The translations under genes were made by a program, and so were the position numbers. The notes under the pieces were generated by a model. The model did not search any database and was not told where the DNA came from. It was given only the letters and a program-made list of their open reading frames with translations. Positions 16,595 through 24,945 of a stretch of DNA of 64,000 nt are shown piece by piece (position 1 is the stretch's first letter; every line of letters starts with the position of its first letter). The stretch covers positions 2,108,001 through 2,172,000 of the forward strand of contig OY969771.1 in the NCBI GenBank assembly GCA_963702925.1, written 5' to 3'. This stretch comes from CAIKMD01 sp963702925. GTDB lineage: Bacteria > Pseudomonadota > Alphaproteobacteria > ATCC43930 > CGMCC-115725.

Positions 16595-16965
16595 GAGATG
16601 CCGTGCTCAGCATCATTTCGCGTTTTGTGCTGCTGCAGGGTACTGGGGAAATCCGAGACGTTTCGCGGGCATCGGAGCATGTCCGAGTGTGACAGGAGCA
16701 GACCGCGTCGGGCGCGATGCGCGGAAAGCTGGCAACGATAGTCAAATCCGGAGGGATTGAGGCATAGCCTGGAAGCCGGGAAACGTCCTCTGGCCGGTAG
16801 ACAAAGCGTGTGGGAAGTGACAAGAACCAGGGACGCGAGCTGGCGGGGCGAGACAACCGCCTCAGAGCCCCCCGCCGGAGAAAGCGATGATCACACACTT
16901 ACTACGCCAAGCGGTGGGACACGATCACGACCTTAACGCTCCCGATCAGACTTGCTACCTCGCGG
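16595..16965. other. Intergenic stretch after coxA
   Basis: No gene with support. No coxB-like sequence is seen in any frame. Confidence 0.5.
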
Positions 16966-17352
16966 TCACGCCCAATAGCCGAAATAGCTCAAGATCAGGC
17001 CGATCACGAGATCGATCACGGCAGCACCGAAAAAGATTCCCCGATGCTCTATAACCTTCGATCCGAGCGAAACGATCAGTTGTGGCTGGAAAATAGTAAC
17101 GACGGCACGAACAATGCTAATCCAGCCAATCAGCGTGATGAGAAGGCGCCAGTCGAGCACCCAGACATTGTGAGTTAGCACCAGCGCCAAGCCCGCGAGC
17201 AGACCGAGGAAGCCAGCGAGATACATGAGCACGCGGCTCTCGATGAACTCTTTGAGCAACGCGCGGAATGCTTCGGGCGTCGACAATAGGGCGATCCCAA
17301 CCAGAACAAAAATTGGTCCCAACAGCCTCGCGATGAAGATTGATGTCTGCAC
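16966..17352 (-). CDS. Four-helix integral membrane protein, unknown function
   Basis: 128 aa with four hydrophobic helices (IARLLGPIFVLVGIALL, YLAGFLGLLAGLALVLTHN, LLITLIGWISIVRAVV, AAVIDLVIGLILSYFGY). The N-T/S-x-x-I-A-R-L-L-G-P start and L-T-H-N-x-W motif recur in small alphaproteobacterial membrane proteins of no known role. It stands alone between coxA and the Mth938-like gene. Confidence 0.8.
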   Translation of the reverse strand: MQTSIFIARLLGPIFVLVGIALLSTPEAFRALLKEFIESRVLMYLAGFLGLLAGLALVLTHNVWVLDWRLLITLIGWISIVRAVVTIFQPQLIVSLGSKVIEHRGIFFGAAVIDLVIGLILSYFGYWA

Positions 17353-17629
17353 GTCTACGCTCCGTCACAATCGCTCGCAATCCCAGCGGCGCGGCATTTA
17401 TATCGGCACGCGATCGCTTTCGTGATATGCCCCTTTGCGTTAGGCTCGATTCCGCGTCCGAACCATCTGCGTCCAGCCGTTGTCGCCGTGTCGAAAAACC
17501 GGAAGAAACCTCAACCAAGCGCTGGATCACTCTGCGCTATATGCGCGGCCGTACCGTATCGTCTTAGAGTGCTCTATGCCGGGGGCTCGAGTTCAAGCCA
17601 GGGGCCATCTTAATGCGCACCTGCGAGCG

Positions 17630-17986
17630 TCAGCATGTGACATGGATCAGCGCGATCTTGCGCTTCGCGGATCGATTGAACGACTGGATCGCTTTCGGCG
17701 TCGGCTGCAGCAGCACTTCGCACCCCTTCTTCGCGAAATAATCCTCAGCCTCAGGTGACAGGCGGACATTGCCTTCCTGACCGCTGCCGATAATGATCAG
17801 ATCGCACCCCTTCTCGAAGACCGCTTCCGCTTCCGCCTTCGAGACCACGTGCGATGTTCCATACTGCTGCTTCGACAGCTTCTTCTTCCGCTTACTCACC
17901 CGTCCGGATAATCCGATCATCACGTCATGATCGTAAGTCTTGCCGTCGACTGTAATGCTGCCGAACTCGCTGCGATCAATGCGCAC
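17630..17986 (-). CDS. Mth938/NDUFAF3-like (DUF498) protein
   Basis: 118 aa from GTG 17986, with AAGAAGGAAGG just upstream. An upstream ATG at 18052 would add 22 basic residues foreign to the family. It carries FGSITVDGKTYDHDVMI, then DLIIIGSGQEG and a C-terminal KRKIALIHVTC. The family is linked to respiratory-complex assembly or nucleotide binding; the exact role in bacteria is unclear. A FixK/FNR-type box at 18114 lies upstream. Confidence 0.8.
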   Translation of the reverse strand: MRIDRSEFGSITVDGKTYDHDVMIGLSGRVSKRKKKLSKQQYGTSHVVSKAEAEAVFEKGCDLIIIGSGQEGNVRLSPEAEDYFAKKGCEVLLQPTPKAIQSFNRSAKRKIALIHVTC

Positions 17987-18113
17987 GGCCTTCCTTCTTT
18001 CCGACCGACGGCGATCTCCCGTGCTTTGCGAATCACGACGCGGCAGCGCCAACGCCCAAACGCCATCGCACCACCGGCCGAAGACTTTCTATTGCCTTGC
18101 GGGCTTGTGTGCA

Positions 18114-18127
18114 TTGATCCAGGTCAA
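18114..18127. promoter_or_regulatory. FixK/FNR-type box upstream of the Mth938-like gene
   Basis: TTGAT-CCAG-GTCAA (other strand TTGAC-CTGG-ATCAA), one base from perfect symmetry. It overlaps the stop of the small gene at 18124 and lies 127 bp before GTG 17986 or 61 bp before ATG 18052. Confidence 0.6.
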
Positions 18128-18333
18128 TTCCCCAAGGGCCGCCTGGCGGTGGTGACGACAGCCCGCCACGTGTCGTTGCGTGCGAGCGTGGTGCGAGCGC
18201 GGCCAACCCCGACCAAGATCATATCTCCACCAGCTTGGTTGAGCGGCATGACTTGACCATGCGGATGTCCGTGCGCCAGTTCACCCACCTGACGAACGCG
18301 TTCAGCAGTAAGGTGCAGACTCAAAAGCTCAAG
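18124..18333 (-). CDS. Small hypothetical protein coupled to a CYTH gene
   Basis: 69 aa. Its ATG lies inside the last codons of the CYTH gene (ATGCTTGA overlap), suggesting translational coupling. MLELLSLHLTAERVRQVGEL begins helical, then GHPHGQVMPLNQAGGDMILV; no domain recognised. Confidence 0.5.
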   Translation of the reverse strand, partial: LELLSLHLTAERVRQVGELAHGHPHGQVMPLNQAGGDMILVGVGRARTTLARNDTWRAVVTTARRPLGN

Positions 18334-18808
18334 CATGATCGTTCCGCCAATTCCTGTACGGGTTTGCCGCGAGGTTGTTGTTGAAGTAGCGCGGGTCATT
18401 AGAAACCTCGGCACCTGCCCAACGCGGCAGCTCGACTTGATCCTCGGGATTCGCGATTTCGACTTCGGCGACGACCAACCCGTCGTTATCCCCGTGAAAA
18501 ACGTCGATCTCCCAGGTCCGGCCGGCAAAAACCTCGCAGTGCCGGGTCTTCTCGATGAGCGGTCGCTCGCAAAGCTGATCCAGCATCATCGTCGCGTCGG
18601 CAAGGGGGATCGGATACTCGAACTCAAGCCGGCTCACCCCGGTCGTGAGCCCCTTGATGGTGAGAAAGCCACGGTTCCCCGCAATGCGCACACGCACCAC
18701 GCGCTCTTTGACCGACGACAGATAACCCTGCCGATAGAGCGTTCCGGCGGCCATGGCTCGCCACAGCGCCGTGTCGACGAGGAATTTGCGCTCGATCTCC
18801 TTAGTCAT
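18329..18808 (-). CDS. CYTH domain protein (class IV adenylate cyclase / triphosphatase type)
   Basis: 159 aa. The N-terminal EIERKFLV (E-x-E-x-K) motif defines the CYTH tunnel fold. VRVRIAGNRGFLTIKG and the acidic strand LVVAEVEIANP supply further phosphate and metal-binding residues. The family hydrolyses inorganic triphosphate or similar or cyclises ATP; here triphosphatase is likelier. The start at 18808 has AAGGAAG upstream. It overlaps the upstream CYTH-like gene by 8 nt. Confidence 0.88.
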   Translation of the reverse strand: MTKEIERKFLVDTALWRAMAAGTLYRQGYLSSVKERVVRVRIAGNRGFLTIKGLTTGVSRLEFEYPIPLADATMMLDQLCERPLIEKTRHCEVFAGRTWEIDVFHGDNDGLVVAEVEIANPEDQVELPRWAGAEVSNDPRYFNNNLAANPYRNWRNDHA

Positions 18809-19430
18809 GACATCTTCCTTTCTGCCGCTCTCTTGTCGCGGGCCCGAGGCCGAGCGCGCGCCTGAGACCGAGCGAATAGTTGGTGTTGGCGTGACCGTCG
18901 AGCCCAAGCAGGAGCAACGCCGCGAGGATGCGCGTCGGGTCTTCGTGCTCGAGCGAGAAGCTCTCAAACGTCCGGGATTCGACGGCGAGGCGGACCAGCT
19001 CGGCGATGCAGCCGGCGAACGTGAAAGCGCGCCGTGACTTGTGAACCCGCACGACGTGAAGGTCCGCCGCCAGTGTAATCACCTCTTCGACGAATTGCTC
19101 GATCGTGTAGGTTTCGCGAGGCAGGGTTTCGAGCGGCAGCGGCCAGACTGCAGAGGCGGCGGCAAGATCGCGCCGGCTCAGCGGGAAGCGTGCCTTGAAT
19201 ACCGGCTCCCACAATTCGAGGCCGGCGGCATCGATTTGGCGAAGCCGTTTGATGTCGAGGACTCCATCGCGGATCTTGGCGTTTTCGGTTCCCCTTGAGT
19301 CGAGCACATAGATCTCGTCGCTCTCCCGCGATGCCGCGTCGCTCGGGATCGCCACGGCCTGCGTGATTGTCGCGAGGGAAGGGGCAAAGCAGCGCCATTC
19401 CCACCGCGGTATGATTTTGTTCGCGCTCAT
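18801..19430 (-). CDS. CYTH-like protein, second of a tandem pair
   Basis: 209 aa from ATG 19430 (ATG 19442 also possible). WEWRCFAP, then DEIYVLDSRGTENAKIRDG, DIKRL and LELWEPVFKARFPL trace a diverged CYTH barrel; the E-x-E-x-K is replaced by a W-E-W-R-type start, so activity may differ from its neighbour. A C-terminal helical region (TRILAALLLLGLDG) follows. It overlaps the next gene, forming a CYTH-CYTH-small ORF operon. Confidence 0.7.
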   Translation of the reverse strand: MSANKIIPRWEWRCFAPSLATITQAVAIPSDAASRESDEIYVLDSRGTENAKIRDGVLDIKRLRQIDAAGLELWEPVFKARFPLSRRDLAAASAVWPLPLETLPRETYTIEQFVEEVITLAADLHVVRVHKSRRAFTFAGCIAELVRLAVESRTFESFSLEHEDPTRILAALLLLGLDGHANTNYSLGLRRALGLGPATRERQKGRCHD

Positions 19431-19589
19431 TTTAGATGGCATACACCGGCTGACCCGGGGGGTTGCTCCAATGGTGTACTAATCCGCCCGTGCAGACCAG
19501 CCCGTCTGAGGATGCCGACCAGAAAAAAAGGGCTCTCTTAACCCGGATAGGAAGAAACGCGCGCGCTGGGTGGCAATTTGAGCCCAGAG

Positions 19590-21258
19590 AATGTCCGCTG
19601 TGGGTCTTGGTCGTGTAGAAACGCGTTGGAGAGGCGAGGTCGAAGAAGCCGCGGATGCACTCGGTGGCGTCATTTCGCCGTTTCACCAAGCTTCGTCGTA
19701 GAGCGCTCCTCTGAGTCTCCGACTGTGTTGCGCTACCAGGTTTACGCCTTCATCGCCGCAATGAGTGGTCCGGAGCCCATTATGTTCATGACGCGCGTGA
19801 GGTTATAAGCCAGCACGTGCAGCGCCATTTCGGTTGCCACGCGCGGCATCGTCTTCATCAGGAAGTGCGTGGCACCCATCCGCGCCTTGATCGTCCCGAA
19901 GGGGTGCTCGACTGTCTCACGCCGCTGACGCATCTTTTCGGGATGTTCGTCGAGGCGCTGCTGGACCGAATCCAGAAGATGCTCGTGCTCCCATCTCGGT
20001 ATTCGTCGCTCGCGACCTGTCGTGCACTTGGACCTGAGCGCACACGTCAGACACGCTGTCGTCCAATAGCGACGCATCATCTTGCCGTCTTCCTCAGCCA
20101 TAAACCGATAGGTCAACCGCTCACCAGCGGGACAGCGATAGGCATCGTCCGCGGCGATGTAGACGAAGTCCTGTTTACCGAACCGGCCATCGGATTTGGC
20201 GCCCGAGGTCATCGGCTTCGGCAGCGTGACCGTGATGCCCGCCTCCTCGCACGCCAGGATCTCCATGCTGCTAAAATAGCCTCGATCAGCGACAACCTCC
20301 AAGGTGTCCGTCTCCAGCGTGGTTTTTGTTTCGATGGCCATGCGCGCGAGTTGCGACCGGTCGGTGCCGACGTTGGTCACCTCGTGCGCGACAATCAGGT
20401 GATGCTTGATATCGACAGCCGTCTGCACGTTGTAACCAACAACGCCGGAACCACGGCCGCTCGTGGCCATGGAGCGAGAGTCGGGATCGGTCAGCGAGAT
20501 CTGCTGGTCAGAAGCCGCGAGCATCCGCGCTTCGAGTGCCTCCAGCCGCAGCATCTGTTCTTTCAGCGTCTCAATCTTCTCCTTGAGACGGGTCGTCTTG
20601 GTCGTGAGTGCGTCCGACGGCTCTTGCCGATCGGCGCTGTCGAGCTGCTGCAAGTAGCGCGCAACGCTTTCTTCGATCTGCGCCCTCCGCCGCTCCATCT
20701 TCGCACGCGTAAAATTCTTATCGCGGTTGTTGACCGCCTTGAACTTGCTGCCGTCGATGGCAACGCTGGTCTCGGTGAGCAGACCGAGGCAGCGGCAGAG
20801 CGCAACGAAGCGGCCACAGACCTGACGGATGGCAAGGCCATTGTCCTTGCGGAAGTCGGCGATTGTCTTGTGATCGGGCGTCAAGCGGCCCGTCAGCCAC
20901 ATCGCCTCGACGTTGCGCCCGGCCTCGCGCTCGAGCCGCCGACTCGATTGAACCCGGTTGAGATAACCGTAGATGTAGAGCTTCAGGAGAACCGATGGAT
21001 GATACGAAGGTCGGCCGGTTGCCTCGGGATCGACCCCGCTAAACCCAAGGTCAGCCAGATCGAGCTCGTCGACAAAGACGTCGATCACGCGAACCGGATT
21101 GTTCTCGCCGACCCAGTCTTCCAAGCGTTCTGGAAACAGCGTGCTCTGTCCGCGATCTATGCCCTCAACAAAGCGCTTCATCCGATCCCCCGCAAATCGC
21201 AGCGGAATCATATCGTCGGAATCGCATCAAGCGGGGTCTTTTCACACAGCCAGGGTCA
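19590..21258 (-). mobile_element. IS1182-family insertion sequence, copy 1 (1669 bp)
   Basis: Boundaries are defined by comparison with copy 2 at 55535-57203: both units are 1669 bp and diverge immediately outside. Outer ends read TGACCCTGGCTGTG and, on the other strand, AATGTCCGCTGTGG; the ends share only a gapped TGwCC...GCTGTG match, and no target-site duplication is evident. Transposase reads leftward. Orientation is opposite to copy 2. Confidence 0.9.
19742..21211 (-). CDS. IS1182-family transposase (copy 1)
   Basis: 489 aa, intact and identical in residues to copy 2. The N-terminal DUF772-like region (GRPSYHPSVLLKLYIYGYLN, SSRRLEREAGRNVEAMWLTG) is followed by the DDE catalytic domain (SVAIDGSKFKAVNN, then VVADRGYFS) and a C-terminal Cys-containing segment (CLTCALRSKC) and VEHPFGTIKARMG. 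Intact ORF and identity to copy 2 indicate recent transposition. Confidence 0.93.
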   Translation of the reverse strand: MIPLRFAGDRMKRFVEGIDRGQSTLFPERLEDWVGENNPVRVIDVFVDELDLADLGFSGVDPEATGRPSYHPSVLLKLYIYGYLNRVQSSRRLEREAGRNVEAMWLTGRLTPDHKTIADFRKDNGLAIRQVCGRFVALCRCLGLLTETSVAIDGSKFKAVNNRDKNFTRAKMERRRAQIEESVARYLQQLDSADRQEPSDALTTKTTRLKEKIETLKEQMLRLEALEARMLAASDQQISLTDPDSRSMATSGRGSGVVGYNVQTAVDIKHHLIVAHEVTNVGTDRSQLARMAIETKTTLETDTLEVVADRGYFSSMEILACEEAGITVTLPKPMTSGAKSDGRFGKQDFVYIAADDAYRCPAGERLTYRFMAEEDGKMMRRYWTTACLTCALRSKCTTGRERRIPRWEHEHLLDSVQQRLDEHPEKMRQRRETVEHPFGTIKARMGATHFLMKTMPRVATEMALHVLAYNLTRVMNIMGSGPLIAAMKA

Positions 21259-21627
21259 ATAGCTGCCGAAGCAACTGCGCGCCGTCAACGTCTGCTTTTT
21301 CGCAATGCGCGCCCCAGAGCAGACAGCCGGCTCTCGGCCAGTCACTGCTGTTTTGCGCCCATCCCGGTCGCCCAGGCAATGTTGGCGGCTCCTCGGAAGC
21401 GGACATTGGGTCGGCGATTGGTGTCAGGAGATGGCGTGCGGCAAGAGCGCGAAGAAAATAATCGTAAGCCTCAAGCGAGGACGTTGGCTTCTTCTATGCC
21501 CGCTGCATTTCGGCCTGGGCCGTCGACAAGGGAGTGATGCTATGCGTGAATGCCGCGGAAGCGGCATGCCATCGTCTGTCAAATATGCGAATGAGCCGAA
21601 TCGTTCAGTTGGCAGACTGACATCGCT
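21259..21627. other. Intergenic stretch between IS copy 1 and the LLM gene
   Basis: No supported gene. Contains one AGCGGACATT word (about 21409) also found at the IS end and near 22998. Confidence 0.5.
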
Positions 21628-22605
21628 TCACGCCGCCACCTCCGGGATGACCTCTTCCTTGAACAGACGGACACTGCGACGAAGCTGCGACGGGTTTTCG
21701 AGGTCGATGAGGAACCCGCAGATCATCACGCCTACGCCGGACGCTGCAAAAGTGCGCATCGCGCGTGTGACGGTGTCCGGGCTGCCGCAGATCATGTCAT
21801 CGGCGTTGCGCGCAATCGCCCCGCTCGGGTTCTTGATGAAGTAAGCCTCGGCCTCCGACCTGGCCTGTTCGTCGGTCTCCGCCACATGCACCGCCTTCCC
21901 CACCGCCGACCATTCCCGGGCGAGCTTGATCGTCTCCGAGTCGTGGCCGGAGGCCGCAAGCGCGGCATGATAGCCGGCCATCTGCTCGCGCGCGCCCGCG
22001 GGGTCTTTTATCGCCGTGAACACCGGCCAGCCGCGCGCGGCGGCATCAGCAATCGCTGCCTGATTCAGGGTTCCGCGTGCCAGGATGGGGCGCGGCTTGC
22101 GGAAGGACGACGGGTTGACAGCGACGTCGAGCCTTCCACGGTCTGCGCCGACCGCGAACTCGAGCGGTCCGCCCGTGCCGTCGTAGCCCCAGATGTCGAC
22201 GACCGTGCGCATCCCCTGCTCGAACAGTGCGTTGCGCTCGGCGAGGTCCCGCCCGAATGCCACCAAGTCGGTGTCCTTGAATCCCGAGCCGAAAACGACG
22301 ACGAGCCGCCCGGCGTTCAGCTGGTCGATCAGGTTGCACGACTCGACCAGCCGCACCGGGTGATGCAGCGCCGGGTTCACCGTGGCGAGAATGAGCGTTG
22401 CCTGCGTCAGCCGAGGCGCGAGTGCGCATGCGAACAAGAGCGAATTCTGATAGCCTTGGTTCTCGTGGAGGTGGTGCTCCGTTAGGGAGATCGCGCCGAA
22501 TCCACCGGTATCCGCCTCGAGCGCCAGGTCGGTCATGCAGTTGATGAGCGGAAGTTCATTCCGTTTGTCTTGGATGCGGGTGCTGAGATGCATGCAGAAC
22601 TTCAT
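21628..22605 (-). CDS. LLM-class flavin-dependent oxidoreductase
   Basis: 325 aa, a luciferase-like monooxygenase barrel: MKFCMHLSTR, GFGAISLTEHHLHENQGYQN (about residue 40), ATVNPALHHPVRL, and LNAGRLVVVFGSGFKDTD. Such enzymes oxidise small organics (alkanesulfonates, sulfides, amines, aldehydes) with reduced flavin from a partner reductase. Substrate unknown and no reductase adjacent. ATG 22605 is chosen because the 122-residue upstream extension is arginine/proline rich and unlike the family. Confidence 0.88.
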   Translation of the reverse strand: MKFCMHLSTRIQDKRNELPLINCMTDLALEADTGGFGAISLTEHHLHENQGYQNSLLFACALAPRLTQATLILATVNPALHHPVRLVESCNLIDQLNAGRLVVVFGSGFKDTDLVAFGRDLAERNALFEQGMRTVVDIWGYDGTGGPLEFAVGADRGRLDVAVNPSSFRKPRPILARGTLNQAAIADAAARGWPVFTAIKDPAGAREQMAGYHAALAASGHDSETIKLAREWSAVGKAVHVAETDEQARSEAEAYFIKNPSGAIARNADDMICGSPDTVTRAMRTFAASGVGVMICGFLIDLENPSQLRRSVRLFKEEVIPEVAA

Positions 22606-23272
22606 CGTAGTGCTTCCCGTCCTTTCTTCTTCGTCAAACTGAGGCCAGACGCGACTGCCACTACCAGTAATGCCTCGTAGCGTGGGTATTAGATCATAGA
22701 GGTTCTTTTTGCCAGGGGACGGTCGGCAAGTGGCGCCGGCGTTTTGCCGAGCAGCGCCCGGACGGGTTGCGGGACGAGCCCCGGTCGGGCGCACCGCGCA
22801 CGGTCGATGACGCCGCATCGAGGTGGATGTCCGCTTTCTACTCTTTGGCTGCCGAAAGCTGTCCTGCTGCTTTCGGCCAACTTCAGACATTGGCGTATAT
22901 GTGGCTAAGGTCTGCCGTGGGTCGGCTTGAGCCATTCGGCCAACATCGGGGGATGACCGCTCCTGGCACAACTGCGAAATCCGGAGTCAATCCGGTAATG
23001 TCCGCTCGCGGGGTAAGAGCGGCCGGCATGTGCGATCATCACGATGGCCGAGTTTGATCCGAACCAGACATGCGGGCGCACGCAGTTCGATGGACTTGGC
23101 GGTATCGCTGAATTGGATCATCGCTCAAGCGCGAAGAATTTTGATGTCGCCAATTGCGCGTGCGGCGGGTTGCGCTGCCCGTGGCGTTCCTGCGTTCGGC
23201 CATGATGATTTTCAGCGTGTCGCGGCCCGCTTGTGATCGGGCGGCCGAAATGCCGGGTGGTTCGTTGTGCGA
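22606..23272. other. Long intergenic stretch with IS scrap
   Basis: No intact gene. It holds the IS630 remnant at 22719-22814 and the word AATGTCCGCT at about 22999. It separates the LLM gene from the formate dehydrogenase operon end. Confidence 0.55.
22719..22814 (+). pseudogene. IS630-family transposase N-terminal scrap
   Basis: About 32 codons read TVGKWRRRFAEQRPDGLRDE then PRSGAPRTVDDA, the linker typical of IS630-type transposases after the HTH. Nothing IS-like continues on either side. Confidence 0.6.
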
Positions 23273-24286
23273 CTATTCGCCGGGCATCGCTGTCGGTTGT
23301 CCATGCGGCGGAGTTTGCCGGGCGCGTGCGGTCACCTCTTCAAGCCACAGGCTATGATGCTCCTTGGCCCAATTGACGTCCACGGTACCGCGGCTCATCG
23401 ACCCGAACGCCCCTTCCATGCCGATCGTGCCGAGGTAGATGTGCCCGAGCATGGTGGCGATGAACAACATCCCAGTGATGCTGTGGCCCACTTCGGCCAA
23501 TTGCATGGTGTGAACATCGGTTCCGTAGAACGGGAAGATCAGCATATAGCCGCTCGCCACCATCGCGCTGCCGCCTAGAAAGACGATCCAGAAGAGAATC
23601 TTCTGGCCGCCGTTGAAGCGGTAAGCCGGCGGTTCGTCATGCCCGATTAAGCCGCCACCGCGTTTCAACCATTCGATGTCGACCCAGGTCGGGAGGTTCT
23701 GCGCGACCCACATGAAGAACATCAGGATGACGCCGAGCGTGAACGGGAAGCTCAGGTAATTGTGAGCATACTTCGCCCATGACGACAGAGTGGTGAATGC
23801 CTCGGGGCTCATCAACGGCAGCAGCAGCGATCTGCCGAACGTAATATTGAGCCCCGACAAGGCGAGGATGACGAAACAGGCGGCCAACATCCAATGTACG
23901 AACCGCTCATAGGCGGTGAAGCGTACGATCGTCCGTCCCGAGCGCCCGTTTTCGATGCGGATCATGCCGCGCGTCAGATAATAGAAAATGAGCACCGCCA
24001 GAGCGCCAAGGATCACGACGGCGCCGATCCAGCGCAGTGTCACCTCATGGTAATGGCGCCACTCTTGTCCCTGGACCTGCTCGAGCGTGTAGGATTTCGT
24101 ATCGGGAATACTGCCGAGGCCCCTGATCGTTTGGAGCTGCTGCAGAAGCTGCTGCTCGCTGACCGCGCTCGCATTCGGATCGACCGAGGTGGGTTGCTGC
24201 GCCGCCGCTGGGCACGACGCTACGGCGAACGCGAAGAGCATCAAGGCCCCAACGACGTTACGAAGTTTAGCGAGCCGCGCCATCAT
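23273..24286 (-). CDS. fdoI: Formate dehydrogenase gamma subunit (cytochrome b556)
   Basis: 337 aa. Signal-like N-terminus (VVGALMLFAFAVASCPAAAQ), a periplasmic stretch (about 30-85), then four TM helices with heme b histidines (FVHWMLAACFVILALSG, YAHNYLSFPFTLGVIL, GHSITGMLFIATMLGHIYLG). It anchors the complex and passes electrons to quinone. The start at 24286 has GGGAGGAAT upstream. Last gene of the fdh operon. Confidence 0.92.
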   Translation of the reverse strand: MMARLAKLRNVVGALMLFAFAVASCPAAAQQPTSVDPNASAVSEQQLLQQLQTIRGLGSIPDTKSYTLEQVQGQEWRHYHEVTLRWIGAVVILGALAVLIFYYLTRGMIRIENGRSGRTIVRFTAYERFVHWMLAACFVILALSGLNITFGRSLLLPLMSPEAFTTLSSWAKYAHNYLSFPFTLGVILMFFMWVAQNLPTWVDIEWLKRGGGLIGHDEPPAYRFNGGQKILFWIVFLGGSAMVASGYMLIFPFYGTDVHTMQLAEVGHSITGMLFIATMLGHIYLGTIGMEGAFGSMSRGTVDVNWAKEHHSLWLEEVTARARQTPPHGQPTAMPGE

Positions 24287-24333
24287 GCCAATTCCTCCCA
24301 ATTCTGCCACACAGCCACCTCTTCGGCCGCTAG

Positions 24334-24930
24334 TTACGTCGTGATCGTCTCGCGATAGGCGGTCTTCCAACCCCAGGCACCGGAGCCATAGCCGCGTTTA
24401 AGGACCCGCTCCTTGTAGATTTGCGCAATAATGTCGCCATCGCCGGCGAGCAACGACTTGGTCGAGCACATCTCGGCGCAGAGCGGGAGCTTGCCTTCGG
24501 CCAAACGATTGGCGCCGTATTTTTCATACTCGGCCATGCTGCTATCTGGTTCCGGGCCACCGGAGCAGAAGGTGCATTTGTCCATCTTGCCGCGCGTACC
24601 GAAATTGCCGACACGCGGATATTGCGGCGCGCCGAACGGGCAAGCGTAGAAGCAGTAGCCGCAGCCGATGCAGATGTCCTTCGAATGCAGCACCACGGCG
24701 TCGGCGGTGGTGTAGAAGGCGTCTACCGGACATACCGCCTGGCAAGGGGCATCGGTGCAGTGCATGCAGGCCATCGACACCGAGCGCTCGCCGGGCTTGC
24801 CGTCATTGAGGGTAACGACGCGCCGGCGATTGATGCCCCACGGCACTTCATGTTCGTTCTTGCAGGCGGTGACGCATGCATTGCACTCGATGCAACGGTC
24901 GGCGTCGCAGAGGAATTTCATTCGAGCCAT
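24334..24930 (-). CDS. fdoH: Formate dehydrogenase beta subunit (four 4Fe-4S ferredoxin-type)
   Basis: 198 aa. Cysteine groups: CIECNACVTAC (13-23), CMHCTDAPCQAVCP (about 55-68), CIGCGYCFYACP (about 87-98), and CTFC...C (about 119 on), which carry four clusters linking alpha to gamma. It lacks the C-terminal membrane helix of E. coli FdnH, as in shorter fdh3B-type proteins. It follows the alpha subunit by 15 nt. Confidence 0.95.
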   Translation of the reverse strand: MARMKFLCDADRCIECNACVTACKNEHEVPWGINRRRVVTLNDGKPGERSVSMACMHCTDAPCQAVCPVDAFYTTADAVVLHSKDICIGCGYCFYACPFGAPQYPRVGNFGTRGKMDKCTFCSGGPEPDSSMAEYEKYGANRLAEGKLPLCAEMCSTKSLLAGDGDIIAQIYKERVLKRGYGSGAWGWKTAYRETITT

Positions 24931-24945
24931 TCTATTCCCCTCCCC

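Noticed and set aside
19817..21262. 481-codon + strand open frame inside the IS copy
   Set aside because: Antisense to the IS1182 transposase and repeated in copy 2; a shadow.
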